DNA of 64,000 bases from Solen grandis (taxonomy: Eukaryota > Mollusca > Bivalvia > Adapedonta > Solenidae), in contig CM037780.1 of assembly GCA_021229015.1 (NCBI GenBank), positions 67,344,074 to 67,408,073 on the forward strand, written 5' to 3'. This document shows, one piece after another, positions 1 to 12,700 of the stretch. Both the position numbers and the translations under genes were made by a program. Under the pieces are notes generated by a model. The model made no database searches, was not told the DNA's origin, and worked only from the letters and a program-made list of their open reading frames with translations. Positions within the stretch are counted from its first letter, which is position 1. Every line of letters begins with the position of its first letter.

Positions 1-1684
1 GTGCTCACACAGAGAGACTACCTGTAGGTTTATCATGAAACGAAGAGCAAATTCAGCTGATGTACTATTAGTAACTAGAGTTGCAGGAAAACGTGTAATA
101 TGACATTACATTATCTTTGCCTCTATCGAGATCAATTCTGCTTAAAACGCTGGAAGATGTAGAACCAGTTCAACATGTAAGTCTGCCGACAGTCTTTCAG
201 CGCATTGTGCGCTTTGATTTATCCACAAATTGTATTAATACTCGTGTTTTTGTTTGTTTGTTTTTGTTTTTTTTTGCTTGATAGAAGATACAAAATAGGT
301 TTCACGTCATGAGTCAAAGTCCCATTCGAAGCAGAAGAGTATTTGTCAAAAAAGGTATTTTTACGAAATGGTAAGACGCAGTTGAAAATCAAATGTGGCA
401 GTTGTTTTTCAACGGGTTCTGGGCGCCACGCAATGGGGATATACCCGTATTATTTTTTTTCGGCGTAGCTGTCTAACCTCAATTTTGAGCTATTTAAAAC
501 CAAAGGAATTTTCGATGGTAGGGCATGTCTATAGTGAGTGAAAAAGGTTACGCACGATTTAATTTCGGGCCGAACGTCATAAACATCTGCAGATTCAACT
601 ACTAGTATACCTTAGTCGGTTTCACAATCTCGACTGTTACTGTCCTGCTTCATTACAAAAATATTTACTCCGCCGTGGACACTTTTGACTTCCTAGTATG
701 AAACGTTTCACATAATAAGTAACTGTCCTACATGAGCTATAACTTCAATCCCCACTGACCAACGCCGCATCTCTTTTTAAGACATTGTTACCATTATGGT
801 AGTTCTCTGTATTTGTAAATGACAAATGCAGTGTGGCCATACCACGTGGAATATGACATAATTTTAAGCTAATTAGCACAATTCGCCTCGATTCGGAAAA
901 GAAAACTGCTGTATTTTAATAGGATATAGAGCATGCGAAGCGAAATAGTGTGCTCTACATAAAGGCCCTGGTGATTCTGTCGGATGTACACTATTTCCTA
1001 GCATTCGTGATAAATTTAGTGACGTGCTTTTCGTGATAGCAAACAAACGATCAACAGCTCTGAAGCTTTTCTCGAATGTTTGGAAATCATGTACATCTGA
1101 CAAAAGGATCATTAGCGTCTATGTGTAGAGCACAATACACTATATCCCATTAAAATTGATGAAGAGATAAAATAATTTTCCGAATCATGGCAAAATATTC
1201 TTCGTGTGATTGCTTTAAATAAGGTCATATACCAAAATGTCAGGGGCGAACCCAGTTTTTTTTTTTAATATAAATTGTAGGCTCACAGAAGGGGTTCCAA
1301 GGGTTTGTAAGCCGGAACAAGAGCCAAATGCGCGTTCCAAAGTATCCCCTTTCAGTTTCTATTGCAGGTTTGCCTTATAGTAGTTAGGCCACATACTGCA
1401 AATAACAGCGTGTGCTTGGCGCACGCCATCATACCGTATGTTTCATGTTAAGTCGATCGCATCACAGAGGAAACTCAGCATCAATGTGATAATTAAATAA
1501 CATACATCATATTAGAAGACGAACATCTCGACTCAAAGTGGGTTATCATTCAGTAACAGACTAGCGTTTTGCTGATTCGAAAACTGCGTGGGTGTTGTGG
1601 GGGATGATCATTTTCTTCTGGACGTAATATATTAGTGTAACCAAGGAATTATCGACATGAATTGGTAATATTTCTTAATTGTCG
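1..1684. other. NOL6 intron 5, left edge: no gene recognised
   Basis: AT-rich sequence with no open frame resembling a known protein and no exon matching the expected continuation of NOL6. Apart from the imperfect inverted repeat listed separately I see nothing here. The next NOL6 exon is presumably beyond the left edge. Confidence 0.5.
889..1190. repeat. Imperfect inverted repeat, possible MITE remnant
   Basis: The left arm, from 889, contains GATTCGGAAAA and, about 30 bp on, AATAGGATATAG. The reverse complement of 1143-1190 carries the same two blocks in the same order (GATTCGGAAAA, then AATGGGATATAG). An inner pair, TAGTGTGCTCTA and its partner near 1127, extends the symmetry. This looks like an old palindromic non-autonomous transposon, but no target-site duplication could be read. 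Confidence 0.35.
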
Positions 1685-1740
1685 AAACAGAAACTAGAAC
1701 TACCACTTAAGTTGATTAATACCCCCTCACACTGCCTTGA
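1685..1740 (+). repeat. Fragment of family-2 Helentron-like element (5' end)
   Basis: The block with GAAACTAGAACTACCACTTA followed by GATTAATACCCCC matches the 5' end of the full element at 16097-17223. Only the end is left here. Confidence 0.45.
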
Positions 1741-2003
1741 CACAGAAAAGGGGCTATACATCTTACAGAGTGCTTGACATAGTATCTTCACCTGTCTGCT
1801 GATTATTCGTATCAAGACCAATAATTATTTCAGGAGTAAAGGCATTATCAAAAACAGTTACCAAATGTCATGTTATGCGAGTATTAGGCGTGAATCTTGT
1901 TTAGCCATTACTTCTGTTAAAAAGGCGATACAATTAACTGAAAATGAGCATTTTCCGATGTTTAAAACTTATACTGTAAATCATCATTTTTTTTTTTAAC
2001 AAA

Positions 2004-2245
2004 TGAACGGGGTCGCTGACTTTAACACTCACTCAGCCCCCCACCGCGTGGGTTCGAATCCCGGCAGGGTCATTCGGATTTTCATGTGAGGAAGCCTTCC
2101 AGCTGGCTTGCGGTAGGTCGGTGGTTCTATCCGGATGTCTCCGTGCATTCGGGGTCTTCCTCCACCTGTAATTAGCTGGACGTCACTATATGACTGAAAT
2201 ACTGTCGAAGCGACGGTAAACTCAAATAGTCAAGTCCTTGTGAAC
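2004..2245 (+). mobile_element. tRNA-derived SINE, family S1
   Basis: The head carries a pol III B box (GGTTCGAATCC) after a tRNA-like 5' part. A conserved body follows (CTTCCAGCTGGCTTGCGGTA, then GTCTTCCTCCACCTGTAATT) and a tail with ACTGAAATACTGTCG. Further copies of the family lie at 54730 and 62362. The body resembles the conserved central domains of molluscan SINE superfamilies, but I cannot tell which one. Confidence 0.75.
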
Positions 2246-2990
2246 GGAAAAGGAATTTTATTGGCACATGTAATCTAGAAAACGCGAGGTCTATTCATAT
2301 GTGGGTTAATTAATAACTCGCAGATAAAAATCATCAACGCAACTGCGTCCCTCGCAGGAAAAAATAAAACAACAAAAACACCACCACCAATAACAACAAA
2401 CTATAGCGACTCTTTCAAATGCAGCTATCAAGGTTTTCTTAAACTGTATTTTCAACTCAAAACATCTCATGTGAAACTGAACCTTATGGTTTTAACCCAT
2501 ACACATCGGATATGGCATAAAAATATTGGCGAATATAATCAAAGTGTGTGTGTCCAATCCTTTCCCCCTGTACCTAGAAAATGTAAACAAAGATTATTTT
2601 ATAATGGGCATAAAAATCAAATTCCTTAAATAGCTCAATAACCAACAGAACAATATCTTCATAAAACCCATACCATTTTAAATTTCAGCCAGTATTAAAT
2701 CTATTCTAGAGAGGATGTAAGCTCCTCTGGGCATATGAGAACATATCTAAACTTTAATTACAGATTCAAATCCAGCTAAACAAACAAAAGTATCATGACA
2801 ACTCTGCCGACAAAGATCAGTACATGGCTCACGTCACGTCTGTTTCGATCGATAGGGAGTAACCTGTTGAGAAATCTTTAATCTTCTCTATTTTCTTATT
2901 TAATTTTGTATTCTCAAAGTTTCACCCCAGTGCTTTTATAAAAGCTTTAGGTAAGCTGGGTTTCTTCGTGAATGTAATCTGCACAAGCCC
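2246..2990. other. Intronic sequence, nothing recognised
   Basis: AT-rich with short A-rich stretches. No coding, RNA or repeat signal is visible. Confidence 0.4.
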
Positions 2991-2994
2991 CAAA

Positions 2995-3160
2995 CTTGTT
3001 AAAACTAGCGGTATAACTAAAGGTGATGAATACCCCCGCCATATCATCATATCGAAACAGTATGAAAGTATAATGAATTGTTGCAAAGCAGGACGCGACG
3101 CTATAACACGCCCCTTCACCCCAAGGGATTTAACCAGGGTCTTAAATTATTATACAATAA
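2995..3160 (+). repeat. Fragment of family-2 Helentron-like element (5' end)
   Basis: AAACTAGCGGTATAACTAAA followed by GGTGATGAATACCCCCGC matches the 5' terminus of the element at 16097. The tandem core and the 3' hairpin are missing, so this is a truncated copy. Confidence 0.4.
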
Positions 3161-3239
3161 AAAATTAAGACCGGGTTACTGTTCTTGTGCATAATTCATT
3201 TTTAAAATTGAATTATGAAACAAGTTACACAATCTAAAC

Positions 3240-3415
3240 GCTCTCGATGACACTGGTGAGACGAATGTGGTCATTATTGTGGGAGGAAACCGGAAAAACC
3301 TACGTGTCTGGATGGGCGACCTCTGTACCCTTTCACATGTGTGACCAGGAATCATACCCGGGACGCACTGGTGAGAAGCGAGGCGTGTACCATTACGCTA
3401 TCCAGCATAATTCCC
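3240..3415. repeat. Dispersed repeat of unknown class
   Basis: A relatively GC-rich island in AT-rich intron. It has GTGGGAGGAAACCGG near its start, AGGAATCATACCCGGGACGC in the middle and TACCATTACGCTATCCAG near its end. This looks like a repeated non-coding unit with a tRNA-like part on the minus strand. A 61-codon frame crosses it but has no recognisable domain. Confidence 0.3.
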
Positions 3416-3734
3416 TTTTAGTTTTTTTGTGAATCAATGTTGCCCGAGCCTTGATAATAAAAACAGCATGACAATTGTTACACAGGAAAGAGATAAACAA
3501 AATATTTAAGTGCGAATGGTCGGACAATTGATTTTCTGAGCACCATGATAAGTTCAAGACGAAAAAATACTCAAATACTCGGGTTTTTTGAGCTTGAAAA
3601 AATCAGACAATTTTCATGTTCCAAAACACTACCCAGTCAATTCCCTGGGTTAATCTTCCTTCCAAAAACAAAATTTAATGTATTATATTCAGACAGACCT
3701 ATATCTCATGCATTTCACATTAAAAAAAACAAAA

Positions 3735-3782
3735 CTTAAATATTATATATATATTATATAATATATATATATATATATATTT
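3735..3782. repeat. (TA)n microsatellite
   Basis: An imperfect TA/TATA run with a short palindromic interruption. Confidence 0.85.
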
Positions 3783-4213
3783 AAGATTTCCCTTTTTACT
3801 TAATTTTTAGTCGAACCATAAGTCGCAAATATTATTTACAAGGTATGATTTTTAACGAGTTGGCACACTATGTGTAACAAATTTAAAGTGTGCCTAAGAT
3901 GGTTTATTCTATTCTTTTATTGCACTATGCGGTACAGCCGGATAATAAAAGGAATAAGGTAGGGAAATCCTATCACTACCTAAATAAATATTTTAAATCT
4001 CTAAATCTTTCTCACGAAGAAAACAACAACAAAAAAACAACAAAAAAAAAACAAAACCCCAACTCATAAACTGAAACAAGATTATCATCGTGGAAAACAT
4101 AAACCCCCCCAAAAAATGCCACCCCAGCAGACGCCGAGGTGTTAAAAGATTCATGACGAAATGTTATTTTCCCATGATAATATAGAGGGCGCAAATTTGG
4201 GTTTGAAAATTTT

Positions 4214-4313
4214 NNNNNNNNNNNNNNNNNNNNNNNNNNNNNNNNNNNNNNNNNNNNNNNNNNNNNNNNNNNNNNNNNNNNNNNNNNNNNNNNNNNNNNN
4301 NNNNNNNNNNNNN
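4214..4313. other. Assembly gap of 100 Ns
   Basis: Exactly 100 Ns, which is a placeholder size rather than a measured gap. It falls at the left edge of a repeat, the usual reason for a broken assembly. Confidence 0.98.
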
Positions 4314-6372
4314 CAGGGGCATTTATCACCGTTTGGCTATGATTTGTACAATCTTGGTAATGAACCAAAGATGATGCTACATACTAAATATCTAAGCTCT
4401 AGGCCTTATGGATTCATAGAAGAAGATTTTTAAAAGATTTTTCTATATAACTCTATGTAAAACAAGTGACCCCTGGTGTGGGGGCATTTATCACCGTAGG
4501 GCTATGATTTGAACAATCTTGGTAATGAACCATTAGATGATGCTACATACCAACAAGAGGCCCATGATGGCCCTAAATCGCTCACCTGAGATAAATAGGT
4601 TGACCCAAGGAACATATGTACCAATTTATTTTAAAATCTGGCCAGTAGTTTTGAAGCAGATGATTTTTAAAGTTTTCATATTTTTTTTCTTTTTGTTGCC
4701 ATGGCAACCAGAGTTCTATATGGATCAAGTTTATTTTAGGAACTTTTGTGAAGGTTGACCCAAGGATCATTCCTGCCAAGTTTAATCAAATTCTGACCAG
4801 TGGTTTCTCCAGTGGTTTCAGAGGAAATGCTGATTAAAAGTTTTCCCTATATACATATAAGGCAAATAAGCCCCGCCCCTGGCGGCCATGTTTTTTACGG
4901 ATCGGAAAAATTTTAGCAACTTTGGTAGAGGTTGACCCAAGGAACATCTGTACCAAATTATTTTGAAATCTGGCCAGTAGTTTTGAAGAAGATAATATTT
5001 AAAGTGTCATATTTTTTTTTCTTTTTGTTGCCATGGCAACCAGAGTTCTACATGGATCAAGTTTATTTTAGCAACTTTTGTGAAGGTTGACCCAAGGATC
5101 ATCCCTGCCAAGTTTAATCAAATTCTGTCCAGTGGTTTCAGAGGAGATGTTGTTTAAAGGTTTCTCTATATACATATAAGGCAAATAAGCCCCGCCCCTG
5201 GCGGCCATGTTTTTTTACGGATCGGAATAATTTTAGCAACTTTGGTAGAGGTTGACCCAAGGAACATCTGTACCAATTTATTTTAAAATCTGGCCTGTAG
5301 TTTTGAAGCAGATGATTTTTAAAGTTTTCATTTTTTTTTCTTTTTGTTGCCATGGCAACCAGAGTTCTACATGGATCAAGTTTATTTTAGCAACTTTTGT
5401 GAAGGTTGACCCAAGGATCATTCCTGCCAAGTTTAATCAAATTCTGTCCAGTGGTTTCAGAGGAGATGTTGTTTAAAGGTTTCTCTATATACATATAAGG
5501 CAAATAAGCCCCGCCCCTGGCGGCCATGTTTTTTTACGGATCGGAATAATTTTAGCAACTTTGGTAGAGGTTGACCCAAGGAACATCTGTACCAAATTAA
5601 TTTGAAATCTGGCCAGTAGTTTTGAATGAGATGATTTTTAAAGTTTTCAAATTATTTTTCTTTTTGTAGCCATGGCAACCAGAGTTCTTCATGTATCAAC
5701 TTTATTTTAGCAACTTTTGTGGAGCCTCATCCAATGAACATTCCTGCCAAGTTTCATTAAATTCTGTCCAGCGGTTTCAGAGGAGATGTCGTTTAAAGCA
5801 AATTGTTGACGACACACGACGCACGTCGCACGACGGACGACGACGGACGCCGGACGAAGGGCGATCACAAAAGCTCACCTTGAGCACTTTGTGCTCAGGT
5901 GAGCTAAAAATCTAAGCTCTAGGCCTAATGGATTCATAGAAGAAGATTTTTAAAGATTTTCCTATATAACTCTATGTAAAACAAGTGACCCCTGGTGCGG
6001 GGGCATTTATCACCATAGGGCTATGATTTGTACAATCTTGGTAATGGCCCATAAGATGATGCTACATACCAAATATCTAAGCTCTAGGCCTTGCAGTTTT
6101 GCAGAAGAAGATTTTCAAAGTTTGCATTTTTAAAATCTTTTTTTAGCTCCTGTGACCTACTTTTTCAACCAATCTGAATAATTTGTACAACTTTGATAGA
6201 GGGCATCATAAGGATGATTCCTGTGAAGTTTGGTCAAAATCCCTTCAGCGGTTCATGAGGAGATGTTGTTTAAAGCAAATTGTTGACGACGGACGGACGC
6301 ACGCACGGACGACGGACAAAAGGCGATCACAATAGCTCATCATGAGCACCTTGTGCGCAGGTGAGCTAAAAA
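4314..6372 (+). mobile_element. Helentron/pearl-like element B, split by element A
   Basis: Core units of about 150 bp (with CTAAGCTCTAGGCC and GGGGCATTTATCACC) lie on both sides of element A. The 3' end has a GACGGACG-type microsatellite at 6285-6318. A degenerate hairpin with arms GCTCATCATGAGCACC and GGTGAGC-like sequence follows, then TAAAAA at 6372. The 5' end is lost in the N gap. The next base after the element is T, as in the other copies. It is antisense to NOL6. Confidence 0.6.
4552..5910 (+). mobile_element. Helentron/pearl-like element A (320-bp core), nested in B
   Basis: The 5' tag AACAAGAGGCCCATGATGG precedes GCTCACCTGAG. About four tandem units of roughly 320 bp follow, with the start motif GTTGACCCAAGGAAC near 4599, 4931, 5251 and 5570. 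Next come a CGACGGACG-rich microsatellite (5805-5860) and a hairpin with arms CTCACCTTGAGCAC and GTGCTCAGGTGAG, ending in CTAAAAA. Removing it rejoins element B almost cleanly, with no target-site duplication. Close relatives are at 28553-29855 (plus) and 45014-46172 (minus). Confidence 0.7.
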
Positions 6373-6379
6373 TGTAATT

Positions 6380-6585
6380 AGCACCAATACCGTGTTTTGG
6401 CCGTTTGGCAATTTTGTGAAGGCCTACCAATGATCATTCATACCAAGATTCATCAATTTCTACTTACTGGTTTCAGAAGAGATGTCTTTTAAATCAAACT
6501 GTTCATGATGCACAATGGGCGAAAATGGACACAGGTGCACCTTTGACACTTTGTGCTCTGATTTGAGACGAAAAAAAAAAAAATC
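6380..6585 (+). repeat. 3' fragment of a Helentron-like element beside NOL6 exon 5
   Basis: GGCCTACCAATGATCATTC, TTTCAGAAGAGATGTC and a decayed terminal hairpin (CTTTGACACTTTGTGCTC) match the 3' ends of the 320-bp-core family. The fragment ends about 25 bp from the exon 5 splice donor. Confidence 0.5.
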
Positions 6586-6610
6586 TTATTCACAATGTAG
6601 GGCCACCTAC

Positions 6611-6779
6611 CTGATACCATGGCCACAAGAACTGGTTTCAGGTGGTTACCATGATGGTATGTAAATGCGCATCCTTCTATCTCACTCCTTTCCTTCATTG
6701 CCATGGCGATGGTGCTAACATACAGGGCTCTCTTTCTCATGTAGCGGTGATTCAAAAAATCCTTCCGATCGAGACATTC
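6611..6779 (-). CDS. NOL6: NOL6 exon 5 (residues ~180-235)
   Basis: The acceptor is TTTTCCAG at the right side and the donor CAG/GTAGGT at the left. The frame reads ECLDRKDFLNHRYMRKRALY, then MAMKERSEIEGCAFTYHHGN, then HLKPVL. This follows exon 4 in the family order without a gap: human NOL6 has a very similar arginine-rich RYFRKRALYLAHLA segment here. The exon ends in phase 1. Helentron-like debris lies within about 25 bp of the donor, on the intron 5 side. Confidence 0.88.
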
Positions 6780-9700
6780 CTGGAAAACCATGAGTCATGA
6801 TCCTGATATATTTTTACACATGTTACATACATACTCCCTACAACGTTTAATAATTATGAAATCTGATCATTTCAGAATCAAAATGTGCCATTTTATCATT
6901 CATTCATGCTATTTCACATCTATATTTAGCATGCTAATAAGCCATTAAGTACACTAATTAGAGAATCCTAAGAACTATTTCAGTTATTTTTTTATACGTT
7001 TCTGATATCAGAAAGTTGATCCCACAAAATGTAAATTAAGTTATTACATGCTATGGACATGAAAGTAAAAGGTTTCCAGAGCACATTTTTTTTTAAATTA
7101 TTTTTTTCGAGAATAAAAGAACACAACGACAAATGGACAGACGGTAATCCAAATAACTCACCGTTAGTTTGTTGTGCTCAAGTGAGCTAACAAGAGCGCC
7201 ATCATGGCCATAGAATGCTCATTAGAGTACTATTACTAAAGAAGAGCACCTCATGCAGTTGCTGACGCTCGCTTGTTTTAGCCAACATTAAATATCCTTT
7301 ACATGCAAAGTTGAAGTACCATACGCTTTAAATTTGACATTTGACCTTGAAGGATGACCTTGACCTATGCATGGAATAGAATGTAAACAACACAAAGAAG
7401 TAAAATTTGTAAACAAAAAATTACAATGGCATGGCTAATCCATTCAGGTTTCAATAATCAAAAATGGTAAAATTTTGGAGACATTTTTTTTTTTTTAAAT
7501 GCTCTTACTTTTTTACCTGTCTAGTGATCATAACCAAAATCACGCCTGTACAGGTTCATTTGATGACAAATCAGTATACAAAGTTTTAACAAGAGCCATG
7601 TTGACATGGCCATCCCCCGCCGAAAGCTTGCTCTTTAGAAGATGTGTTGGAGAGTAGAATATTTCATTTTTTAAAGAAAATTTCTGGTAATGAAGACTAA
7701 TGTTTAAAGTGTTTATAGATATGAAACCCAAGTGAAGACCTATGAATTCCTCTAATTTGAGGTCTACAGGTAAAATGTCAAGGTCACTGTGTCAAAAATT
7801 AAGCCTGAAAAATAACAAAAATGCAATAACCAAAACATTATGAAAGGTAGAGTTATCATTCTTGTGCATTGCACTCTTCCTCATTGAGATCTATTCACCT
7901 ATGAAGTTTCAAGTTGATATCTCAAATACTTTTTGAGTTTTGCTCCAGACAAAAATTAAGCCTGACAAATTACAAAGGGTAATAACTCAAAAATTAAAGG
8001 TTATTCTTGCACACTGCAATCCTCCCAAATAAGATTTATCTACCTATGAAGTTTCAAGTTGATACCACAAATTCTTTTTTTAACTTATGCTCTGGACAAA
8101 AATTAAGTCTAAAAAAAAAAAAAGGGAATAACTCAAAAATCATCCAAGGTAGAGTTATCATTCTTATGCACTGCATTCCTCCCCAATGAGATCTATCCAC
8201 CTATGAAGTATTAAGTTGATACCTCAAATACTTTTTGAGTTATACTCCAGACAAAAATTATGTCTGAAAAATAACAAAGGGCAATAACTCAAACATTATG
8301 AAAGATAGAGTTATCATTCTTGTGTACTGCACTCCTCCTCAATGAGATCTATCCACCTATGAAGTATCATTATAATACCTCAAATACTTTTCGAGTTATG
8401 CTCCTGACAAAAATGTCGGATGGACGGACGGACGGACGGAGACAATTACTATATCCCCCGCCGCCTTTCGGTGGGGGATTAAAAAATTCATTGAACAAGA
8501 GGGCCATGATGGCCCTGAGTTGCTCACCTGAGAACCAGATATCAGTGGGAGAAAAAGAAACAGCAAATATCTTATGATATTGTGGAAAATGGGCTCTGCC
8601 CTTTGCCAGCCATAAATCGAGTGAGTACTTTAGAACAAGAAGAATTTTCAAATTTGTACTATATACATATAAGGAAAAGGGGCTCTGCCCCATGGCAGCC
8701 ATGTTTTCCAACTGATTAAAATAATTTGAACAATGTTAATAAAGAGTGACCTAAGGAATATCTGTGCCACATAACTTTGAAATCCAGCCAGTACTTTTGG
8801 AGGAGATTTTTGAAGTTTTTACTATAAACATATTTGGAAAATGGGCTCTGCCCCATGGCGGCCATGTTTTTCAACTGATCAACATACGTTGAACAATCTG
8901 GAGAAGTGACCTAAGGAACATCTGTGCAAAATAACTTTGAAATTCAGCCATTCTTTTGCCAAAAGATTTTTCAAATTTGTACTATATTCATATAAGGAAA
9001 ACCGGCTCTGCCCCCTGGCACCTATGTTTTTCAATGGATCAAAATAATTTTAACAATCTTGGTAGACAGTGACCCAAGAAACATCTATGCCAAATAACTT
9101 TGAAATCTTGCCAGTATTTCCAAGGAGAAGATTTTCACAATTTTCAAATGTTTTTTCTTTCTGTTCACATAGCAACCAGAGTTTTGCATGGAATCAAGTT
9201 TCTTTAAAGTTGGCCCAGTGTTTTAGGAGGAGATGTCGTTTTAAGTTAAATATTGATGACAAACTACGGACATTCATCAGTCACAAGAGCTCACCTTGAG
9301 CAGGTTGTGCTCAGGTGAGCTAAAAATGACAGAGAAATACCGTATACACGGTCAGATTAGGCGCAGCTACGTATAAGGCGCATCGTAACTTTCAGGGTAA
9401 CTTATTGGAAAAAAAAAATCACTTATTGTATCGTATGCGGCAAAATCTTGTTTTGAAATTTGCGCCGTCGTACATTTTGACAGACCGAAAGCTATCCGTA
9501 CGTCACCAGGCTAATCATACGGTGAACCGTTTTATTTACACATTGCATAAGATTAGACCGTTACATTAACGACGGGTAGGATAAAGGTGACACATTTTCA
9601 TAACATGACATTACTCAACCGTGTCCCTGCATTCTAACACTGGGGACCATTGTCACCTGTCAAAATTCTCCCAACTAACAAACATTACGTAACAATTGCC

Positions 9701-12700
9701 ACCTGTCAAGTTTCTCCTATACATCATGAGGTCCCGTAAAATAAACTTATTTGTTTATATTGAAAATGGCTTCCATCAAGTTGTTTCAGTTTCTAACGAT
9801 CACTTTATCATGAAATATACCTGTAGGATAACTAATAAGAACAAAAGCAATAATCTGGTATTGTTTATCATGGTTTCGTATAGACTTTGTGTCATATTAT
9901 CGTATTCATTGGCTTTCAGTATATCCATTTTCTGAGATCGTATACCAGTAATTTTCACTTCTCAGTGATTGAAAAAAGAAACCTGAAAAGCTGTATATCA
10001 TCATATAAGGCGCACCCCCTCTATAAACTTGAATTATCTGGAAACAAGAGGGCCAAGATGGCCCTTGGTCGCTCACCTGAGAAAGATGATTGCTTAAGAA
10101 ATAAAGATGCTTGAGTGTAAAAGTGAAATCTGGCTTTTTTTATGGTGAAATGGGCATAACTCCTAAATTTACAAGTCAATATCAGTTATAATTGAACCTG
10201 ATTGTGAGATTATGGGCATAAACATTGTCTAAAAGTTTAAAAATGATTGTTAAAAAAATGAAGTTGGTAGAGAATAAACATTTTTTGTATTAAAAGGGGC
10301 ATAACTCCTGACCTAAATGACCCATCTCAGCCACAATTGAACTCAATCGAGACATTATGGTCATTAACATTGCCATAAAGTTTGAAGATGATTGCTCAAA
10401 AGATGAAGATGCTAGAGTGTAAACAATGTGAAATATGGCATTTTTTGAATATTAAAAGGGGCATAACTCCTGACCTAATTGAAGTATGTCAGTCATAATC
10501 AAACTCAATCGAGACCTTATGGTCATAAGCATTGCCATAAAGTTTGAAGACGATTGCTCAAAAGATGAAGATGCTAGAGTGTAAACAACTTGAAATATGG
10601 CATTTTTTTAATATTAAAAGGGGCATAACTCCTGACCTAATAGTACGATATCAGCCACAATCGAACTTGGTCGTGATTTTATGGTTATAAACATTGATAT
10701 AAAGTTTGAAGATAATTGCTCATGAAATGAAGATGCTAGAGTGCAAACAATGTGAAATCTGGCTTTTTTTGAATATTAAAAGGGGCATAACTCCTGACCT
10801 AATGTTCAGATATCAGCCATAATCGAACTTGGCCGAGATTTTATAGTCATAAACATTGATATAAAGTTTGAAGATAATTGCTCATGAAATGAAGATGCTA
10901 GAGTGCAAACAATGTGAAATCTGGCTTTTTTGAATTTTAAAAGGGGCATAACTCCTGACCTAATGTTCCGATATCAGCCATAATCGAACTTGGCCGAGAT
11001 TTTATGGTCATTAACATTGATATAAAGTTTGAAGATAATTGCTCATGAAATGAAGATGCTAGAGTGCAAACAATGTGAAATCTGGCTTTTTTGAATTTTA
11101 AAAGGGGCATAACTCCTGACCTAATGTTCCGATATCAGCCATAATCGAACTTGGCCGAGATTTTATGGTCATAAACATTGTTTTAAAGTTTGAAGATAAT
11201 TGCTCATAAAATGAAGATGCTAGAGTGCAAACGAACAAATTGTGGACGACGGACGACGGACGGACGGACGGACGGACGGACGGACGACGGACATTCATCG
11301 ATCCTAAAAGCTCATCCTGAGCACACGTGCTCAGGTGAGCTAAAAAGGTGCGCCTAATCTGCCGGTGTATACGGTACATATTTTTAAACTTGTCCAAAAT
11401 TATGGCAAAATAAGGTCAAAGGTCAAGGTCAAGGTTGACAGATGTAATATTGAGGTACATCTGAATAGCCCTTGTCAAGATGAATATGCATACCAAAAAT
11501 AAAAGTTGTATGTCAAATAGTAAAGCAGTAATGGCCAACATTAAAGTGTTTTGTTAAACATTTCAAAATAGATCAATATTCCAAGGTCAAGGTCAAAGTC
11601 CAAAAGTGTAACATTGATGGAAAGGTCTTGCTACAAGCAATAACATGTGAAATATCAGTGCCCTGTTCATAACGGTTCTGAAATGACAGGCATTTTAAAG
11701 TTTTCAAAAGCAAAAATAGGTCAAAGGTCAAGGTTAATAGGTGAAATATTTGCATATGTCCTGATAGGCCTTGTCAAGATAAATATGCATACCAAAAATG
11801 AAAGTTGTATATTGAAAAGTAGAGAAATTAATGTTAAGATTCCGGATGACAACGCCGGAATTACAACAGCTCATATTTTTTCTCATATTTTTTTTTTAAA
11901 AACGTCATGTTAGCAACCAATCCTATTGTTGGCGTGAAAAATAATTTGGTGTAGACTGTCTTGAGGAATTGTCAAATACCCACGACCAATCGACAGATCA
12001 TCTATAGGCCTTCGATCATACAATGTTAGCCGGGGATATCCAACAATAATCTTGAGGTGGAAGCAAGTAATCATTTCAAAGGGGATCTATCACAGCCATC
12101 TGATTATGTCAATTTCATATTGTCTCAAGCCCAGGATATCGCAGAGGGGAGACACACTGGATAATATCTTAACCTCACTGGCATTAATGACCATCAGATG
12201 CAGAATGCTGTTTGTTTGTTGAATAGGTTAAACGTCCCGTCGACAGTATCTCAGTTATTTGGAGACTAAAATGAAGAATGCTGTAGATGACATTTTTATT
12301 AATTCTAACAATTATCATTTCCTACAGTAATTTTAATATTTGTGCACAAAATGTACAATATTGGTAAGATTAATGTTCTTATATTTTTGGACTACATTGG
12401 CACCCATTGTTTATGTGGTACTGGTATGGATCTATATAGACAATGCCAATATTTAGGATAAAGTCTATTATGACTGGTCTACAGAATACTGTAGCTGGCG
12501 TAGGCATCTGTTATCTGGAGAAATGCCTTAATACAAGTAAATTCTCTCAAGCTTAGAAATCATCCTGAAGTTAAACACATGATTTGTCAAAAAAATTGAT
12601 CTATATTGTACATGATAAAATAGAAAAGTATCGAAATAAATCGCTGATAAATTTGAATTTTGCATGGCTTCTGAATGGCCACACATTTATCAAATAAACC

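Noticed and set aside
4012..4433. Frames on both strands across the N gap
   Set aside because: They are joined only by Ns and have no protein similarity.
5138..5476. Repeated 65-90 codon frames with similar peptides (also 28583-29463 and 45315-46181)
   Set aside because: They are translations of the 320-bp repeat core on both strands, recur with every copy and have no domain.
1..6610. Search for NOL6 exon 6
   Set aside because: No frame with the expected next NOL6 block and splice sites could be found. It is probably beyond the left edge.
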